DNA from: Dongia_A sp039808885
GTDB taxonomy: Bacteria > Pseudomonadota > Alphaproteobacteria > Dongiales > Dongiaceae
DNA: 64,000 nucleotides
Assembly: GCA_039808885.1 (NCBI GenBank)
Contig: JBDHTX010000002.1
Coordinates: 1 to 64,000, forward strand
Direction of reading: 5' to 3'
The notes beneath the pieces were generated by a model. That model was not told where the DNA came from. It saw only the letters and a program-made list of their open reading frames with translations, and ran no database searches. Numbering within the stretch: the stretch's first letter is position 1; the number at the start of each line of letters is the position of its first letter. Shown here piece by piece: positions 1 to 8,753 of this stretch. The position numbers were made by a program, and so were the translations under genes.

Positions 1-129
1 GCACCGGCCTCGTCGCCTTGCGCCGCCGGCGCCGACGGCGCGCCGGGCAGCCGACATTTCGGCGCCAGCCCCGGACCAACGGGCGCGCCGGGGCGCGACG
101 GCACCGCGGCCAAGGACGAAAGCGAATGA
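1..129 (+). CDS. Collagen-like protein, C-terminal fragment
   Basis: The window opens inside a reading frame that runs from base 1 to a TGA at 127-129. The visible 42 residues contain Gly-x-y triplets such as GADGAP, GPTGAP and GRDG and end in a charged tail (KDESE). The stop overlaps the ATG of the next collagen-like gene by the ATGA arrangement, so the two are probably translationally coupled. Only the C-terminus is visible; the N-terminus and any signal peptide lie outside the window. That it is a true collagen-like protein is inferred from composition and from its neighbour. Confidence 0.6.
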   Translation, partial: APASSPCAAGADGAPGSRHFGASPGPTGAPGRDGTAAKDESE

Positions 130-1190
130 AGCTCCTGTTGCGCTCCTTCCTGCTGCAATTGGCAGCCTTCGTGGTCGTGCTGGTCGCGTCCAATGCGGCC
201 TCGGCGCAGACCGTGGTGCCGTTCGACCAGGTCTTCAACCTGGGTGACGATCAGGGCATCCGCATCGAGCTCGACCCGACCGACGACGTGCTGGTGTTCA
301 ACGGCGGCACCTTCATCCTGTGGGGCCGCAACCTCGAGATTCACGCCGGCCGCATCCGCGTGAATGCCGACACCATCATCCAGTCCTTCCCAAAGGGCAG
401 CCTGCCCGACCTCGCCACCGACGGCGCGCCGGGCGAGCCGGGGCAGAACGGCGGCGACGGCGGGCCGGGCTATCCCGGCATTCCCGCCGGCACGGTGCTG
501 ATCCGCGCCACCTCGATCGAAGGCTCCGGCCGGCTGATCATCCTGAACGACGGCATGGATGGCGGCGCCGGCGGCAATGGCGGGCCGGGCGGGCCCGGCC
601 TCGCCGGCGGACCGGGCGGCGACACGCAATGCACCTGCGAGGCTTCGAGCTGCTCGGTCAGCAACTGCCTCGGCTCGATCCTGCCCGAGACCAGCCCGGC
701 GCGGGTCGACGATCCGGTGATCGCGCAATCCATGTCCGGCTATCTCAAGGTGCTGCGCGACGCCAAGGTGCTGGCGGAACAGCCGACCGAAGGCCAAGTG
801 CAGCAGCAGCCGTGGATGCAGTCGCTGCTGGTCTGCACGCCGACCGCGACCGGCGCCAACGGCGCGAAGGGCCAGACCGGCGGCGCCGGCGGCCAGGGCG
901 GTCCCGGCGGCCCGGGCGGCACCGGCGGCAATGTCGCCTTCGTCCCGGCGCTGCAGGCGGCGATCGACAGCGGCCGTATCTTCGCCTCGGTCTCCGGCGG
1001 CGCCGGCGGCATGCCCGGACGGCCCGGCCAGCCCGGCGAAGGCGGCGCGGGCGGCGCCGGCGGCAAGAAAGGCTGCGAGCAGCAGTCGCGCTTCGAGCCG
1101 GGGCCGAAAGGCGACAGCGGCCCGGCCGGCAAGGCCGGCGACGCCGGCAAGTCCGGCGATGCGGGCAAGGTCTACGTCGTCCAGGACTGA
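126..1190 (+). CDS. Secreted collagen-like glycine-rich protein
   Basis: A 354-residue protein starting at the ATG at 126, which overlaps the upstream stop. Residues 1-28 form a typical signal peptide: basic start, long hydrophobic core, and an ASA-Q cleavage site. A stretch of about 70 residues follows that looks like a small beta domain. Three collagen-like blocks of Gly-x-y triplets (GAPGEPGQNG, GGPGGPGG and similar) are separated by a Cys-containing insert (CTCEASSC) and a less repetitive helix-like segment. A fourth block near the C-terminus contains GPKGDSGPAG. Bacterial collagen-like proteins are usually exported surface or matrix proteins. The cysteines suggest disulphides. No catalytic motif is visible and the exact role is unknown. 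Confidence 0.75.
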   Translation: MKLLLRSFLLQLAAFVVVLVASNAASAQTVVPFDQVFNLGDDQGIRIELDPTDDVLVFNGGTFILWGRNLEIHAGRIRVNADTIIQSFPKGSLPDLATDGAPGEPGQNGGDGGPGYPGIPAGTVLIRATSIEGSGRLIILNDGMDGGAGGNGGPGGPGLAGGPGGDTQCTCEASSCSVSNCLGSILPETSPARVDDPVIAQSMSGYLKVLRDAKVLAEQPTEGQVQQQPWMQSLLVCTPTATGANGAKGQTGGAGGQGGPGGPGGTGGNVAFVPALQAAIDSGRIFASVSGGAGGMPGRPGQPGEGGAGGAGGKKGCEQQSRFEPGPKGDSGPAGKAGDAGKSGDAGKVYVVQD

Positions 1191-1221
1191 CCCGGAGCTC
1201 CGCGCCGGGAGTCTTCCGCCC

Positions 1222-1770
1222 TCAGCCGACCGGCTTCACCACCGTCGCCTGCAGCCCCTTCTCGCCCGGTTCCGCCTGGTAGCGGACGATGGCGCCGAGC
1301 TTCAGCTTCTTGAACCCCTCATTCGGGACGCTGTTGGCGTGGAAATAGATCTCGCCCACAGTCTTGTCCTCGAGGAAGCCGTAGCCCTCCTTCGGGAACA
1401 GCTTCACCACCTCGCCGCTCGGCTCCGCTTCGTGACTCTTCACGTCGCCGCGGCGCTGTCGGGCGGTGTCCTCGAGCTGGCGTGTCAGCGCCTCGAAGGC
1501 GTCGCGGATGGCGACATAGACATCCTGATGCGACTGATGCTCGGGCGCCTCGCGGTTGATGACGATCTCGCGGCCCGGCACGTTCACGTCGATGCTGACG
1601 TGGTACAGCTTGCCCTTGTGCGCGCGGCGGTTCGGCGCGCGCACCACGACCCGGCAACTGATGATGCGATCGTGAAATCGGTCGAGCTTTGCGGCCAATT
1701 CCTCGATCCGCGCCCGCACGGCGTCGGATGCATCCATGTTGCTGAAAGAGATCTGAAGCGGAACCTGCAT
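1222..1770 (-). CDS. HPF/RaiA ribosome-associated domain fused to a cold-shock domain
   Basis: A 182-residue protein. Residues 1-110 match the HPF/RaiA (sigma-54 modulation) fold that sits in the ribosomal decoding centre during stasis. Residues about 118-182 form a cold-shock domain with RNP1-like KEGYGFLE and RNP2-like EIYFHAN motifs that bind single-stranded nucleic acid. I chose the ATG at 1770 because a GAGGT Shine-Dalgarno lies 5 bases upstream and the HPF domain begins directly after it; longer in-frame starts add arginine-rich sequence without homology. The likely role is ribosome hibernation or RNA protection under stress. It faces the APC permease across a 338-bp divergent gap and borders the stress island. 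Confidence 0.85.
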   Translation of the reverse strand: MQVPLQISFSNMDASDAVRARIEELAAKLDRFHDRIISCRVVVRAPNRRAHKGKLYHVSIDVNVPGREIVINREAPEHQSHQDVYVAIRDAFEALTRQLEDTARQRRGDVKSHEAEPSGEVVKLFPKEGYGFLEDKTVGEIYFHANSVPNEGFKKLKLGAIVRYQAEPGEKGLQATVVKPVG

Positions 1771-2108
1771 GATTGACCTCGCTGGTTCGGAAGGAAACGC
1801 GGCTTTGCCGCGGGAAAACTGCCCCTTTTCTACTACATAATGCCGGACGCAGCGGGGGCGATCCGCTGCGCCTACATGCCACAGGCGCGGAAGCCGGACA
1901 CGATTGATCCAAGTCCGCGCGGGTGCTAAGGATTTAATCATAGAATTCTTCCCGTGTCGTTGCCGAGTATCGGCGGTTTCCGCCGAGTACCACCCAATGG
2001 CGCCGCTCCAATTGGCCAAGCTGTGCCGCGACGCCAGACAGATCAGTCCTGAAACAGTGCGTGGCCGCGCCGGCGAAACCGGTGCCGGCGTTGATCAGGG
2101 AGGATGCA
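1771..2108. other. Divergent intergenic region
   Basis: A 338-bp gap between the HPF-cold-shock gene (leftward) and the APC permease (rightward). It contains AT-rich patches near 1828-1842 and 1927-1950 that could hold the two promoters. I could not assign convincing -35/-10 pairs and saw no small gene or structured RNA. Confidence 0.4.
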
Positions 2109-3467
2109 ATGTCTGTTCAAGGCGCAACCATGTCGGGGCATGGCGGGCACAAGCCGCGGCGGCTCGGCATCTGGATGTCGACCGCCCTGGTGGTCGGCAA
2201 CATGATCGGTTCGGGGGTGTTCCTGCTGCCGGCGTCGCTGGCGGCCTATGGCGGCATCAGCATTCTCGGCTGGCTGATGACCGCCGCCGGCGCCCTGCTG
2301 CTCGCCTTCGTCTTCGCCCGCCTGGGCCAAACCCTGCCGAAGATCGGCGGGCCCTATGCCTATAGTCGCGAGGGATTCGGCGACGCCATCGGCTTCCAGG
2401 TCGCCTGGGGCTACTGGATCGCGATCTGGGCCGGCAACGCGGCCATCGTCACCGCCTTCGTCGGCTATCTCGGCGCCTTCTGGCCGGCGCTGGCGGGCAA
2501 TGCGGCGCTGTCCATCGCAACCGGCATCGCCGTCATCTGGCTGCTCACCTTCGTGAACATCCTCGGCGTGCGGCCGTCCGGCATGGTTCAGTTGCTGACC
2601 ACGATCGGCAAGCTTCTGCCGCTGCTCGCTGTCGCCGCGTTCGGCGTCTTCTTCTTCGACGCAGGGAAATTCGTGCCGTTCAATCAAACGGGGGGCTCGG
2701 ATTTCTCCGCCGTCACCGCGACGGCGGCGCTGACGCTCTGGGCGTTCATCGGCATCGAATCGGCGACCATCCCGGCGGAGGATGTGGAGGACCCCACCCA
2801 CACCATTCCGCGCTCCACCATCATCGGCACGATCGTCGCGACGCTGGTTTACGTCCTGGGTACCGTCGCGGTGATGAGCGTCATTCCGTCCGCCGACCTG
2901 CGGGTCTCCACCGCGCCTTTCGCCGACGCCGCCACGGTCATGTTCGGCCCGCTCGCCGGCACCCTGGTCGCGATCGGCGCCTTGGTCTCGACCTTCGGCT
3001 GCCTCAACGGCTGGATCCTGTTGCAGGGCCAGTTGCCGCTGGCGGCGGCGCGGGACGGCCTGTTCCCGCAGGCCTTTGCGCGGCTTTCCGCCAATGGCAC
3101 GCCGGTCTTCGGCCTCGTCATTTCCAGCGTGCTGGTGACCCTGCTGATGGTGCTCAGCTACACGCCTCGGCTGATCGACGTGTTCAACTTCACCCTGCTC
3201 CTCGCCACCATGACGACGCTGGTGCCCTATGTCTTCACCGCCTGCGCTCAAATGGTGATGGTCGCGCGCGAGCCTGGCCGTCATGGCGGGCCGCGGCCGC
3301 TGCTCACCGTCGCCATCGCCTTTCTCGCCTTCCTCTATGCGATGTGGACGCTCTACGGCGCCGGCGCCGAGGTGGTGTTGTGGGGCACGCTGCTGATTCT
3401 GGCCGGCCTGCCGGTCTATGCCTGGCTGAGATGGCAGAGTCCGGCGCGCGGAAAGGCCGGCGGATGA
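2109..3467 (+). CDS. APC-superfamily amino acid permease or antiporter
   Basis: A 452-residue integral membrane protein with about 12 hydrophobic segments. The first helix carries GNMIGSGVFLLPASL, the conserved unwound substrate-binding loop of APC transporters. The sequence resembles the AdiC/PotE basic amino acid or amine antiporters. The start at 2109 is preceded by GGGAGGA. The stop overlaps the ATG of the GTPase-like gene (ATGA at 3464-3467), so the two are probably co-translated. Substrate cannot be read from sequence; an amino acid or amine is likely. Confidence 0.85.
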   Translation: MSVQGATMSGHGGHKPRRLGIWMSTALVVGNMIGSGVFLLPASLAAYGGISILGWLMTAAGALLLAFVFARLGQTLPKIGGPYAYSREGFGDAIGFQVAWGYWIAIWAGNAAIVTAFVGYLGAFWPALAGNAALSIATGIAVIWLLTFVNILGVRPSGMVQLLTTIGKLLPLLAVAAFGVFFFDAGKFVPFNQTGGSDFSAVTATAALTLWAFIGIESATIPAEDVEDPTHTIPRSTIIGTIVATLVYVLGTVAVMSVIPSADLRVSTAPFADAATVMFGPLAGTLVAIGALVSTFGCLNGWILLQGQLPLAAARDGLFPQAFARLSANGTPVFGLVISSVLVTLLMVLSYTPRLIDVFNFTLLLATMTTLVPYVFTACAQMVMVAREPGRHGGPRPLLTVAIAFLAFLYAMWTLYGAGAEVVLWGTLLILAGLPVYAWLRWQSPARGKAGG

Positions 3468-4831
3468 CCGCAAACGGCAGGTCGCAGCCGGCCGGGCCGC
3501 GCCGCGTGCTGATCCTGGGCGCCGCCGGCCGCGACTTCCACAACTTCAACACGGCTTTCCGCGGCGACCCAGGTTTCGAGGTGATCGGCTTCACCGCGAC
3601 GCAGATTCCCGGCGTCGCCGACCGCCTCTACCCCGCCGCCCTTGCCGGTCAGCTCTATCCCAAGGGCATTCCCATCGTGGCGGAATCCAGGCTGGAGGAA
3701 TTGTGCCGGGAGCGGCAGGTCGACGAAGTCGTCTTCGCCTACAGCGACGTCGCGCATGACCATGTCATGCACCTCGCCTCCCGCGCGCTTGCGGCCGGGG
3801 CGGACTATGCGCTGCTCGGTCCGCGCCGCACCATGCTGCAATCCAGGCGGCCGGTGATCGCCGTCTCCGCCGTCCGCACCGGTTGCGGCAAGTCGCAGAT
3901 CGCGCGCTGGCTGTCGCGCTTGTTGAAGGCGCGCGGCTTTCGCGTTGCCGCATTGCGCCACCCGATGCCCTATGGCGACCTGATCCGCGAGCGGGTGCAG
4001 CGTTTCGCCAGCCTCGCCGATATCGCCGCAGGCCAATGCACGGCCGAAGAGCGCGAGGAGTACGAGCCGCATGTCGCCGCCGGCAACGTCATCTTCGCCG
4101 GCGTCGACTATGCGGCGATCCTGGAGCAGGCGGAGGCCGAAGCCGACCTGCTTGTCTGGGACGGCGGCAACAACGACTTTCCCTTCCTTCGTCCCGACTT
4201 GCACATCGTGGTGCTGGACGCGTTGCGGCCGGAGAACGTCACCAGCCATCACCCGGGCGAGGCGGTGTTGCGCATGGCCGACATCGCCGTGATCAACAAG
4301 GTCGACGCCGCGCCGCCCGCGGCGATCCAGCGCGTCGCCGAGCAGGTTCGCGCCGTCAATGCCACGGCGCCGATCCTGCGCGCCGCCTCTCCGGTTCGGC
4401 TCGACGACGCCGCGGCGGTGACGGGCCGCCGCGTGCTGGTGGTGGATGACGGGCCGACCCTGACCCATGGCGGCATGGCCTATGGCGCGGGCTACGCCGC
4501 CGCGCTGGCCGCCGGGCCGGCGGAGATCGTGGATCCGCGCCGCAGCGCCGCGCCCGAGATCGCTGCCGTCTATCGCAACTTCCCCCATATCGGCAGGGTT
4601 CTGCCGGCGATGGGATATGGGCCGGCGCAGATCGAAGCCCTGCGCCAGACCATCGACGGCTCCGACGCCGAGGTGGTGGTGGCCGGCACACCGATCGACC
4701 TCGCGGCGCTGACCCAGGCGCGGAAGCGCATTGTCCGCGCCCGCTACGACTTCGCCGAGGCCGGCACGCCGACGCTGGAAAGCCTGGTCGATGAATTCCT
4801 GGGTCGCATGCGTGCCGCCGGCCGGTGCTGA
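3464..4831 (+). CDS. Cyclic 2,3-diphosphoglycerate synthetase-like GTPase
   Basis: A 455-residue cytoplasmic protein of the COG2403 predicted-GTPase family, related to archaeal cyclic 2,3-diphosphoglycerate synthetase. Residues about 13-125 form a Rossmann-like N-terminal domain. A P-loop (VRTGCGKS, residues 138-145) opens the central nucleotide-binding domain, followed by DGGNNDFPF and NKVD-type (VINKVDA) motifs. The start overlaps the permease stop, indicating an operon. In methanogens the archetype makes cDPG, a thermoprotectant; whether this bacterial homologue does the same is unknown. Other stress and nucleotide-salvage genes surround it. Confidence 0.75.
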   Translation: MTANGRSQPAGPRRVLILGAAGRDFHNFNTAFRGDPGFEVIGFTATQIPGVADRLYPAALAGQLYPKGIPIVAESRLEELCRERQVDEVVFAYSDVAHDHVMHLASRALAAGADYALLGPRRTMLQSRRPVIAVSAVRTGCGKSQIARWLSRLLKARGFRVAALRHPMPYGDLIRERVQRFASLADIAAGQCTAEEREEYEPHVAAGNVIFAGVDYAAILEQAEAEADLLVWDGGNNDFPFLRPDLHIVVLDALRPENVTSHHPGEAVLRMADIAVINKVDAAPPAAIQRVAEQVRAVNATAPILRAASPVRLDDAAAVTGRRVLVVDDGPTLTHGGMAYGAGYAAALAAGPAEIVDPRRSAAPEIAAVYRNFPHIGRVLPAMGYGPAQIEALRQTIDGSDAEVVVAGTPIDLAALTQARKRIVRARYDFAEAGTPTLESLVDEFLGRMRAAGRC

Positions 4832-4845
4832 AGCCGCGTGCGACG

Positions 4846-5481
4846 CTAGGCCGAAGGCATCAGATGGCTGCGGAACCAGTCCACCGCCAAGGAAATGACC
4901 TGCTCCAGGGTGCCGGGCTCCTCGAACAGATGCGTCGCGCCCGGGACGACCGCGAGGCGCTTCTCGCAGCTCAGGGCCGCCAAGGCGCGCCGGTTGAGCA
5001 TCAAGACGTCGCGATCCTCGCCGCCGACGATCAGCAGCGTGGGCGCCGTGACGCGCGGCAGCGCCGGCAACGCAAGGTCCGGGCGGCCGCCGCGCGAGAC
5101 GACCGCGGAGACCGCAGCGCCGAGCTCCGCCGCCGCCTCCAGCGCCGCGGCGGCGCCGGTGCTGGCGCCGAAGAGGCCCACCGGCGAGGCGCGCTGTCCC
5201 GGCATCGTCGTCGCAAACCGGGTCGCCAGAACCAGGCGCTGCGCCAGCAAGGGGATGTCGAAGACGTTGCGGCGATCGCGGCTTTCCGCCTCGGTCAGCA
5301 GGTCGAACAGGAGCGTGCCGATCCCGGCGGCGTTGAGCGCATCGGCCACCTGGCGGTTGCGCGGCGACAGGCGGCTGGAGCCGCTGCCATGGGCGAACAG
5401 CACCAGCCCGACCGCGCGCTCAGGCACGGTCAGCGTGGCGTCGAGCCCGAAGGGCGGAATGACCAGGTCCGTCCGCGCCAT
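4846..5481 (-). CDS. Dienelactone-hydrolase-like alpha/beta hydrolase
   Basis: A 211-residue alpha/beta hydrolase. The oxyanion-side motif FAHGSGSS is near residue 29, the nucleophile elbow GASTG places Ser107, an acidic residue follows in GGEDRD (about 156), and the catalytic His184 lies in GATHLF. This is a complete triad for an esterase/hydrolase of the DLH type. It lies convergent with the GTPase gene (14-bp gap) and directly downstream of chaB on the same strand, so chaB and this gene probably form an operon. Homologues are often linked to or fused with phosphoribosyltransferases, which also occur nearby. The substrate is unknown. Confidence 0.8.
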   Translation of the reverse strand: MARTDLVIPPFGLDATLTVPERAVGLVLFAHGSGSSRLSPRNRQVADALNAAGIGTLLFDLLTEAESRDRRNVFDIPLLAQRLVLATRFATTMPGQRASPVGLFGASTGAAAALEAAAELGAAVSAVVSRGGRPDLALPALPRVTAPTLLIVGGEDRDVLMLNRRALAALSCEKRLAVVPGATHLFEEPGTLEQVISLAVDWFRSHLMPSA

Positions 5482-5483
5482 CG

Positions 5484-5696
5484 CTACTCCTTCGGCAACC
5501 AGATGCCGCCGAGCTTGCGGTACCGGCGTTTCACCGCCGCCCAGGCGACGCGATGAGCAATCGCCTCGCCGCCGAATCTCCGCCCATCATACCGCTCCCA
5601 GGCGCTGTTGAAGGTGGCGCGGTAGATGTCCTGCGCGTGCTCCGGCAGGGCGCGGCGCACCCGCGGCGGCAGATCCTCGTTGCGGCGATAGGGCAT
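5484..5696 (-). CDS. chaB: ChaB family protein
   Basis: A 70-residue protein covering the whole ChaB domain: MPYRRNEDLP at the start, the helical core, and the conserved ending with a KRRYRK basic patch. Founding members were described as cation-transport regulators, but the domain is mainly found in stress and DNA-related contexts and its biochemical role is unsettled. Start at the ATG at 5696; longer in-frame extensions are serine/arginine-rich and unlikely. It is separated from the hydrolase by 2 bases and divergent from polX. Confidence 0.85.
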   Translation of the reverse strand: MPYRRNEDLPPRVRRALPEHAQDIYRATFNSAWERYDGRRFGGEAIAHRVAWAAVKRRYRKLGGIWLPKE

Positions 5697-5769
5697 TGCA
5701 TTCCAGCCCGGCAGTCGCTTCCATGCGTAGTATAGGTCAGCGCGAGGCGGCTGGGGAGAATTTGGCGCC

Positions 5770-7491
5770 GTGATCCGCAACAACCAGATCGCCGATCTGC
5801 TCGACGAGATCGCCGACCTGCTCGATCTGCAGCAGGCGAATCCGTTCCGCATCCGCGCCTATCGCAATGCCGCGCGCCTGCTGCGCGGGTTGCAGCGCGA
5901 GGCCGCCGACATGCTGGCGAAAGGCGAGAAGCTGGAAGAGCTCCCCGGAATCGGCGCGGATCTTGCCGGCAAGATCCGCGACGTGGTGGAGACCGGCGGC
6001 ACCGAGCTGCTCTATCGCCTGCGGCGGGAGCTGCCGCATGGCCTGGTCGAGCTGCTGCGCGTCCCGGGACTGGGCCCCAAGCGCGCCAGGCTGCTGCACG
6101 ACCAGCTGCGCATCGCCTCCCTCGCCGGGCTGCGCGCCGCCGCCCGCACCGGCAAGCTGGCGAAGGTCAAGGGCCTCGGAGCCAAGACGCAGGCGACGAT
6201 CCTGGCCGCAACCGAGGCGCCGGCGCCGGAGAAGCGCGTGCTGCGCTGGCGGGCGCGGCCGGCGGTGGACAGCCTGCTGGCGCACCTCAAGACCGGCCCG
6301 GGCGTGAAGCAGGCCGCCGTCGCCGGCAGCTATCGCCGCGCCCGCGACACGGTGGGGGACATCGACATCGTCGCCACCGCTTCCGACGGCGCCAAGGTCA
6401 TCGCGCATTTCGTCGCCCACGAGGATGTCGCCAAGGTCCTGGCGCAGGGCGGCACGCGGGCGACCGTGCTGCTGCGGGACGGGCTGCAGGTCGATCTGCG
6501 CGTGGTGGAGCAGGACAGCTTCGGCGCCGCCATGGTCTATTTCACCGGCAGCAAGGCGCACAACATCGCCATCCGGCGCCTGGCCCAGCAGCGCAAGCTG
6601 AAGATCAACGAGTATGGCGTCTTCCGTGGCGCGAAGCGCGTCGCCGGAACCACCGAGGAATCCGTCTACAAGGCGCTCGGCCTGCCGCTGATCGCACCCG
6701 AGCTGCGCGAGGATCGCGGAGAAATCGCCGCCGCCGCCGCGCGCCGGCTGCCCGAACTGGTGGAGCGCGGCGACCTGAAGGGGGATCTGCACAGCCACAC
6801 CAAGGCGAGCGACGGTCAGGCCAGCCTGGAGGAGATGGTCGCCGCGGCCAGGTCGGCGGGGTTGCGCTACCTCGCGATCACCGAGCATTCGCAGCGCCTC
6901 ACCGTCGCCCACGGCCTCGACCGCAAGCGGCTCCAGAAGCAGCTGGCGCAGATCGACGCGCTGAATGCGAAGCTGCGCGACTTCCGCATCCTCAAGGGCA
7001 TCGAGGTCGATATCCTGGAGGATGGCAGGCTCGATCTGCCCGATGCGATCCTTGGCGAGCTCGACCTGGTGGTGGCCGCCATCCACAGCCACTTCGACCT
7101 GACGCCGGAAAAGCAGACCACGCGCCTGCTGCGCGCGATGGACCGGCCCAGATTCAGCATCCTGGCGCATCCGACCTCGCGCCTGATCGGGGAGCGCGAG
7201 GGTTGCCGCTTCGACATGGCGCGCGTCATCAAGGCGGCCGCCCAGCGTGGCTGTTTCCTTGAGCTGAACGCGCAGCCGGAGCGGCTCGACCTCACCGACA
7301 TCCAGTGCCAGGCGGCGCGCGCGGCCGGCGTGCTCGTCTCGATCGGCTCCGACGCGCACCGCCCGGCCGATTTCGATTTCCTCGCCTACGGCGTCGGCCA
7401 GGCCCGGCGCGGCTGGCTCACCGCCGCGGACGTGCTCAACACCCGGCCGCTGTCGCGCCTGCTGCCGCTGCTGAAACGCACGATGGGGTGA
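5770..7491 (+). CDS. polX: DNA polymerase/3'-5' exonuclease PolX
   Basis: A 573-residue family-X DNA polymerase. Residues 1-155 hold the 8-kDa-like region with helix-hairpin-helix motifs (LPGIG near 59, VPGLG near 98). The palm domain has GSYRR (186-190), the metal-binding aspartates 197 and 199 in GDIDIV, and Asp242. A PHP phosphoesterase domain runs from about residue 336 with GDLHSHT, EHSQ, HSHFD, AHPTS and GSDAHR metal ligands. PolX fills short gaps in base-excision repair and the PHP domain gives 3'-5' exonuclease activity. The start is GTG at 5770, with GGGGAG about 13 bases upstream. It is divergent from chaB. Confidence 0.9.
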   Translation: MIRNNQIADLLDEIADLLDLQQANPFRIRAYRNAARLLRGLQREAADMLAKGEKLEELPGIGADLAGKIRDVVETGGTELLYRLRRELPHGLVELLRVPGLGPKRARLLHDQLRIASLAGLRAAARTGKLAKVKGLGAKTQATILAATEAPAPEKRVLRWRARPAVDSLLAHLKTGPGVKQAAVAGSYRRARDTVGDIDIVATASDGAKVIAHFVAHEDVAKVLAQGGTRATVLLRDGLQVDLRVVEQDSFGAAMVYFTGSKAHNIAIRRLAQQRKLKINEYGVFRGAKRVAGTTEESVYKALGLPLIAPELREDRGEIAAAAARRLPELVERGDLKGDLHSHTKASDGQASLEEMVAAARSAGLRYLAITEHSQRLTVAHGLDRKRLQKQLAQIDALNAKLRDFRILKGIEVDILEDGRLDLPDAILGELDLVVAAIHSHFDLTPEKQTTRLLRAMDRPRFSILAHPTSRLIGEREGCRFDMARVIKAAAQRGCFLELNAQPERLDLTDIQCQAARAAGVLVSIGSDAHRPADFDFLAYGVGQARRGWLTAADVLNTRPLSRLLPLLKRTMG

Positions 7492-7492
7492 A

Positions 7493-8161
7493 CTAGGCGC
7501 CGTCCGTGGCCAGCTGCTCGCGCGCCTGGGCCAGCAGCCGGATCACTTCGCCGTCCTCGACCTGGCGGAAATTGCGATAATAGGCGCCCACGGCGGTGAA
7601 GTCCTCGAGCACCTGCGGGCAGACGATCTCGTCCGCCTCCGGCTTCAACGCCGCCACCGTCTCCGCCGGCGCCACGGGGATCGCGAGAACGAGGCGCGCC
7701 GGCTTCTGCCGCTTCAGCGCGCGGAGCGCCGCGCGCGCCGTGGCGCCGGTCGCCAGCCCGTCATCGACCACGATGGCGACGCGGCCGGAGGCGGAAAGCG
7801 GCGGCTGGCCGCCGAGATAGAGCGCGCGGCGGCGGGCGATCTCGTCGCTTTCCCGCCGCGTCGCCTCGGCGACCATGCCTTCGCTCGGCGCCACCGCGGC
7901 GACGATGTCGTCGTTGAGCACCACCACCGGCGGCTCGCCATCGGCCACCGCGCCCATCGCCAGTTCCGGCTGGTACGGCACGCCGATCTTGCGCACCAGC
8001 ATGAGGTCGAGGGGCGCGTGGAGCGCGCGGGCGATCTCGAAGCCGACCGGCACGCCGCCGCGCGGCAGGGCATAGATCACGCAAGACTGTCCGCGATGCC
8101 GCAACAGCGATTTCGCCAGCAGGCGTCCGGCTTCGGCGCGATCGGCGTAGCGCAAGGTCAT
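7493..8161 (-). CDS. Phosphoribosyltransferase family protein
   Basis: A 222-residue type-I PRTase. The PRPP-binding loop VVDDGLATGAT is intact around residues 125-135, and ALPRGGVPVG gives the PPi-binding loop. Members with this layout are usually annotated as predicted phosphoribosyltransferases (COG1926) and co-occur with DLH-type hydrolases, as here. The ATG at 8161 was chosen because upstream in-frame sequence lacks homology and would overlap the next gene. It is downstream of the DUF3775 gene with a 19-bp gap, so likely cotranscribed. The base substrate is unknown. Confidence 0.8.
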   Translation of the reverse strand: MTLRYADRAEAGRLLAKSLLRHRGQSCVIYALPRGGVPVGFEIARALHAPLDLMLVRKIGVPYQPELAMGAVADGEPPVVVLNDDIVAAVAPSEGMVAEATRRESDEIARRRALYLGGQPPLSASGRVAIVVDDGLATGATARAALRALKRQKPARLVLAIPVAPAETVAALKPEADEIVCPQVLEDFTAVGAYYRNFRQVEDGEVIRLLAQAREQLATDGA

Positions 8162-8180
8162 GCGGCGGCGCCCGCTCTCG

Positions 8181-8585
8181 TCACATGCGGTTGGATTCCA
8201 TGTCCTCGAGCGAGTAGCCGAGCTGGTCCACCGCCTCTTCAAGATAGTCGGCAAGCAGCGGCGTGCCGGCGAGATAATCCGCCTCGCGCTTGTTGTGGCG
8301 CTGCCGCGCGGCCGCCAGGGCCTGGTTCCATTCGTTCTTGGAGTAGTCGCCGCGGCCGAGCCAGGTCAGCGCCACAAGCTCCTCGAGCTCATCGTCGTTC
8401 AGGGATTCGATGGCCCCGACCAGCTCCTCGTAGCTTGGATTGCTGCGGGTGTCCTCCAGGATGTCGCTCATGTCCTCGTCGGCGAGATTCGCGCCGGCAT
8501 GCTCGTTCACCGGCGCCACCTCGACGTCAAATTCGCGCGCCTTCTCGATGATGTAGGCGAGTTTCTCCAACGGAATGTTCAGCAT
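8181..8585 (-). CDS. DUF3775 domain protein
   Basis: A 134-residue acidic, mostly helical protein matching the DUF3775 family, with the characteristic LNDDELEELVALTWLGRG segment near residues 62-79. No enzyme motif is visible. The ATG at 8585 has a GGAGG 5 bases upstream and was preferred over an ATG at 8603. It sits immediately upstream of the phosphoribosyltransferase on the same strand. Function unknown; members recur in stress-type gene clusters. Confidence 0.75.
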   Translation of the reverse strand: MLNIPLEKLAYIIEKAREFDVEVAPVNEHAGANLADEDMSDILEDTRSNPSYEELVGAIESLNDDELEELVALTWLGRGDYSKNEWNQALAAARQRHNKREADYLAGTPLLADYLEEAVDQLGYSLEDMESNRM

Positions 8586-8753
8586 GCGATCCTCCGTCCC
8601 CATGCTTGGATGGAAGGCCGATGACGGTCTTGTGACGGCGCATTCGCGCTCTTGGCCATCGTCGCCGGTCCGAGGATTGTGATCCCGATTGGCAGGCAGG
8701 GCAAGTCGCGCCTGCGGCCGCAATGCTTGCCCGGCCTGCGTCAAATCGCCCGG

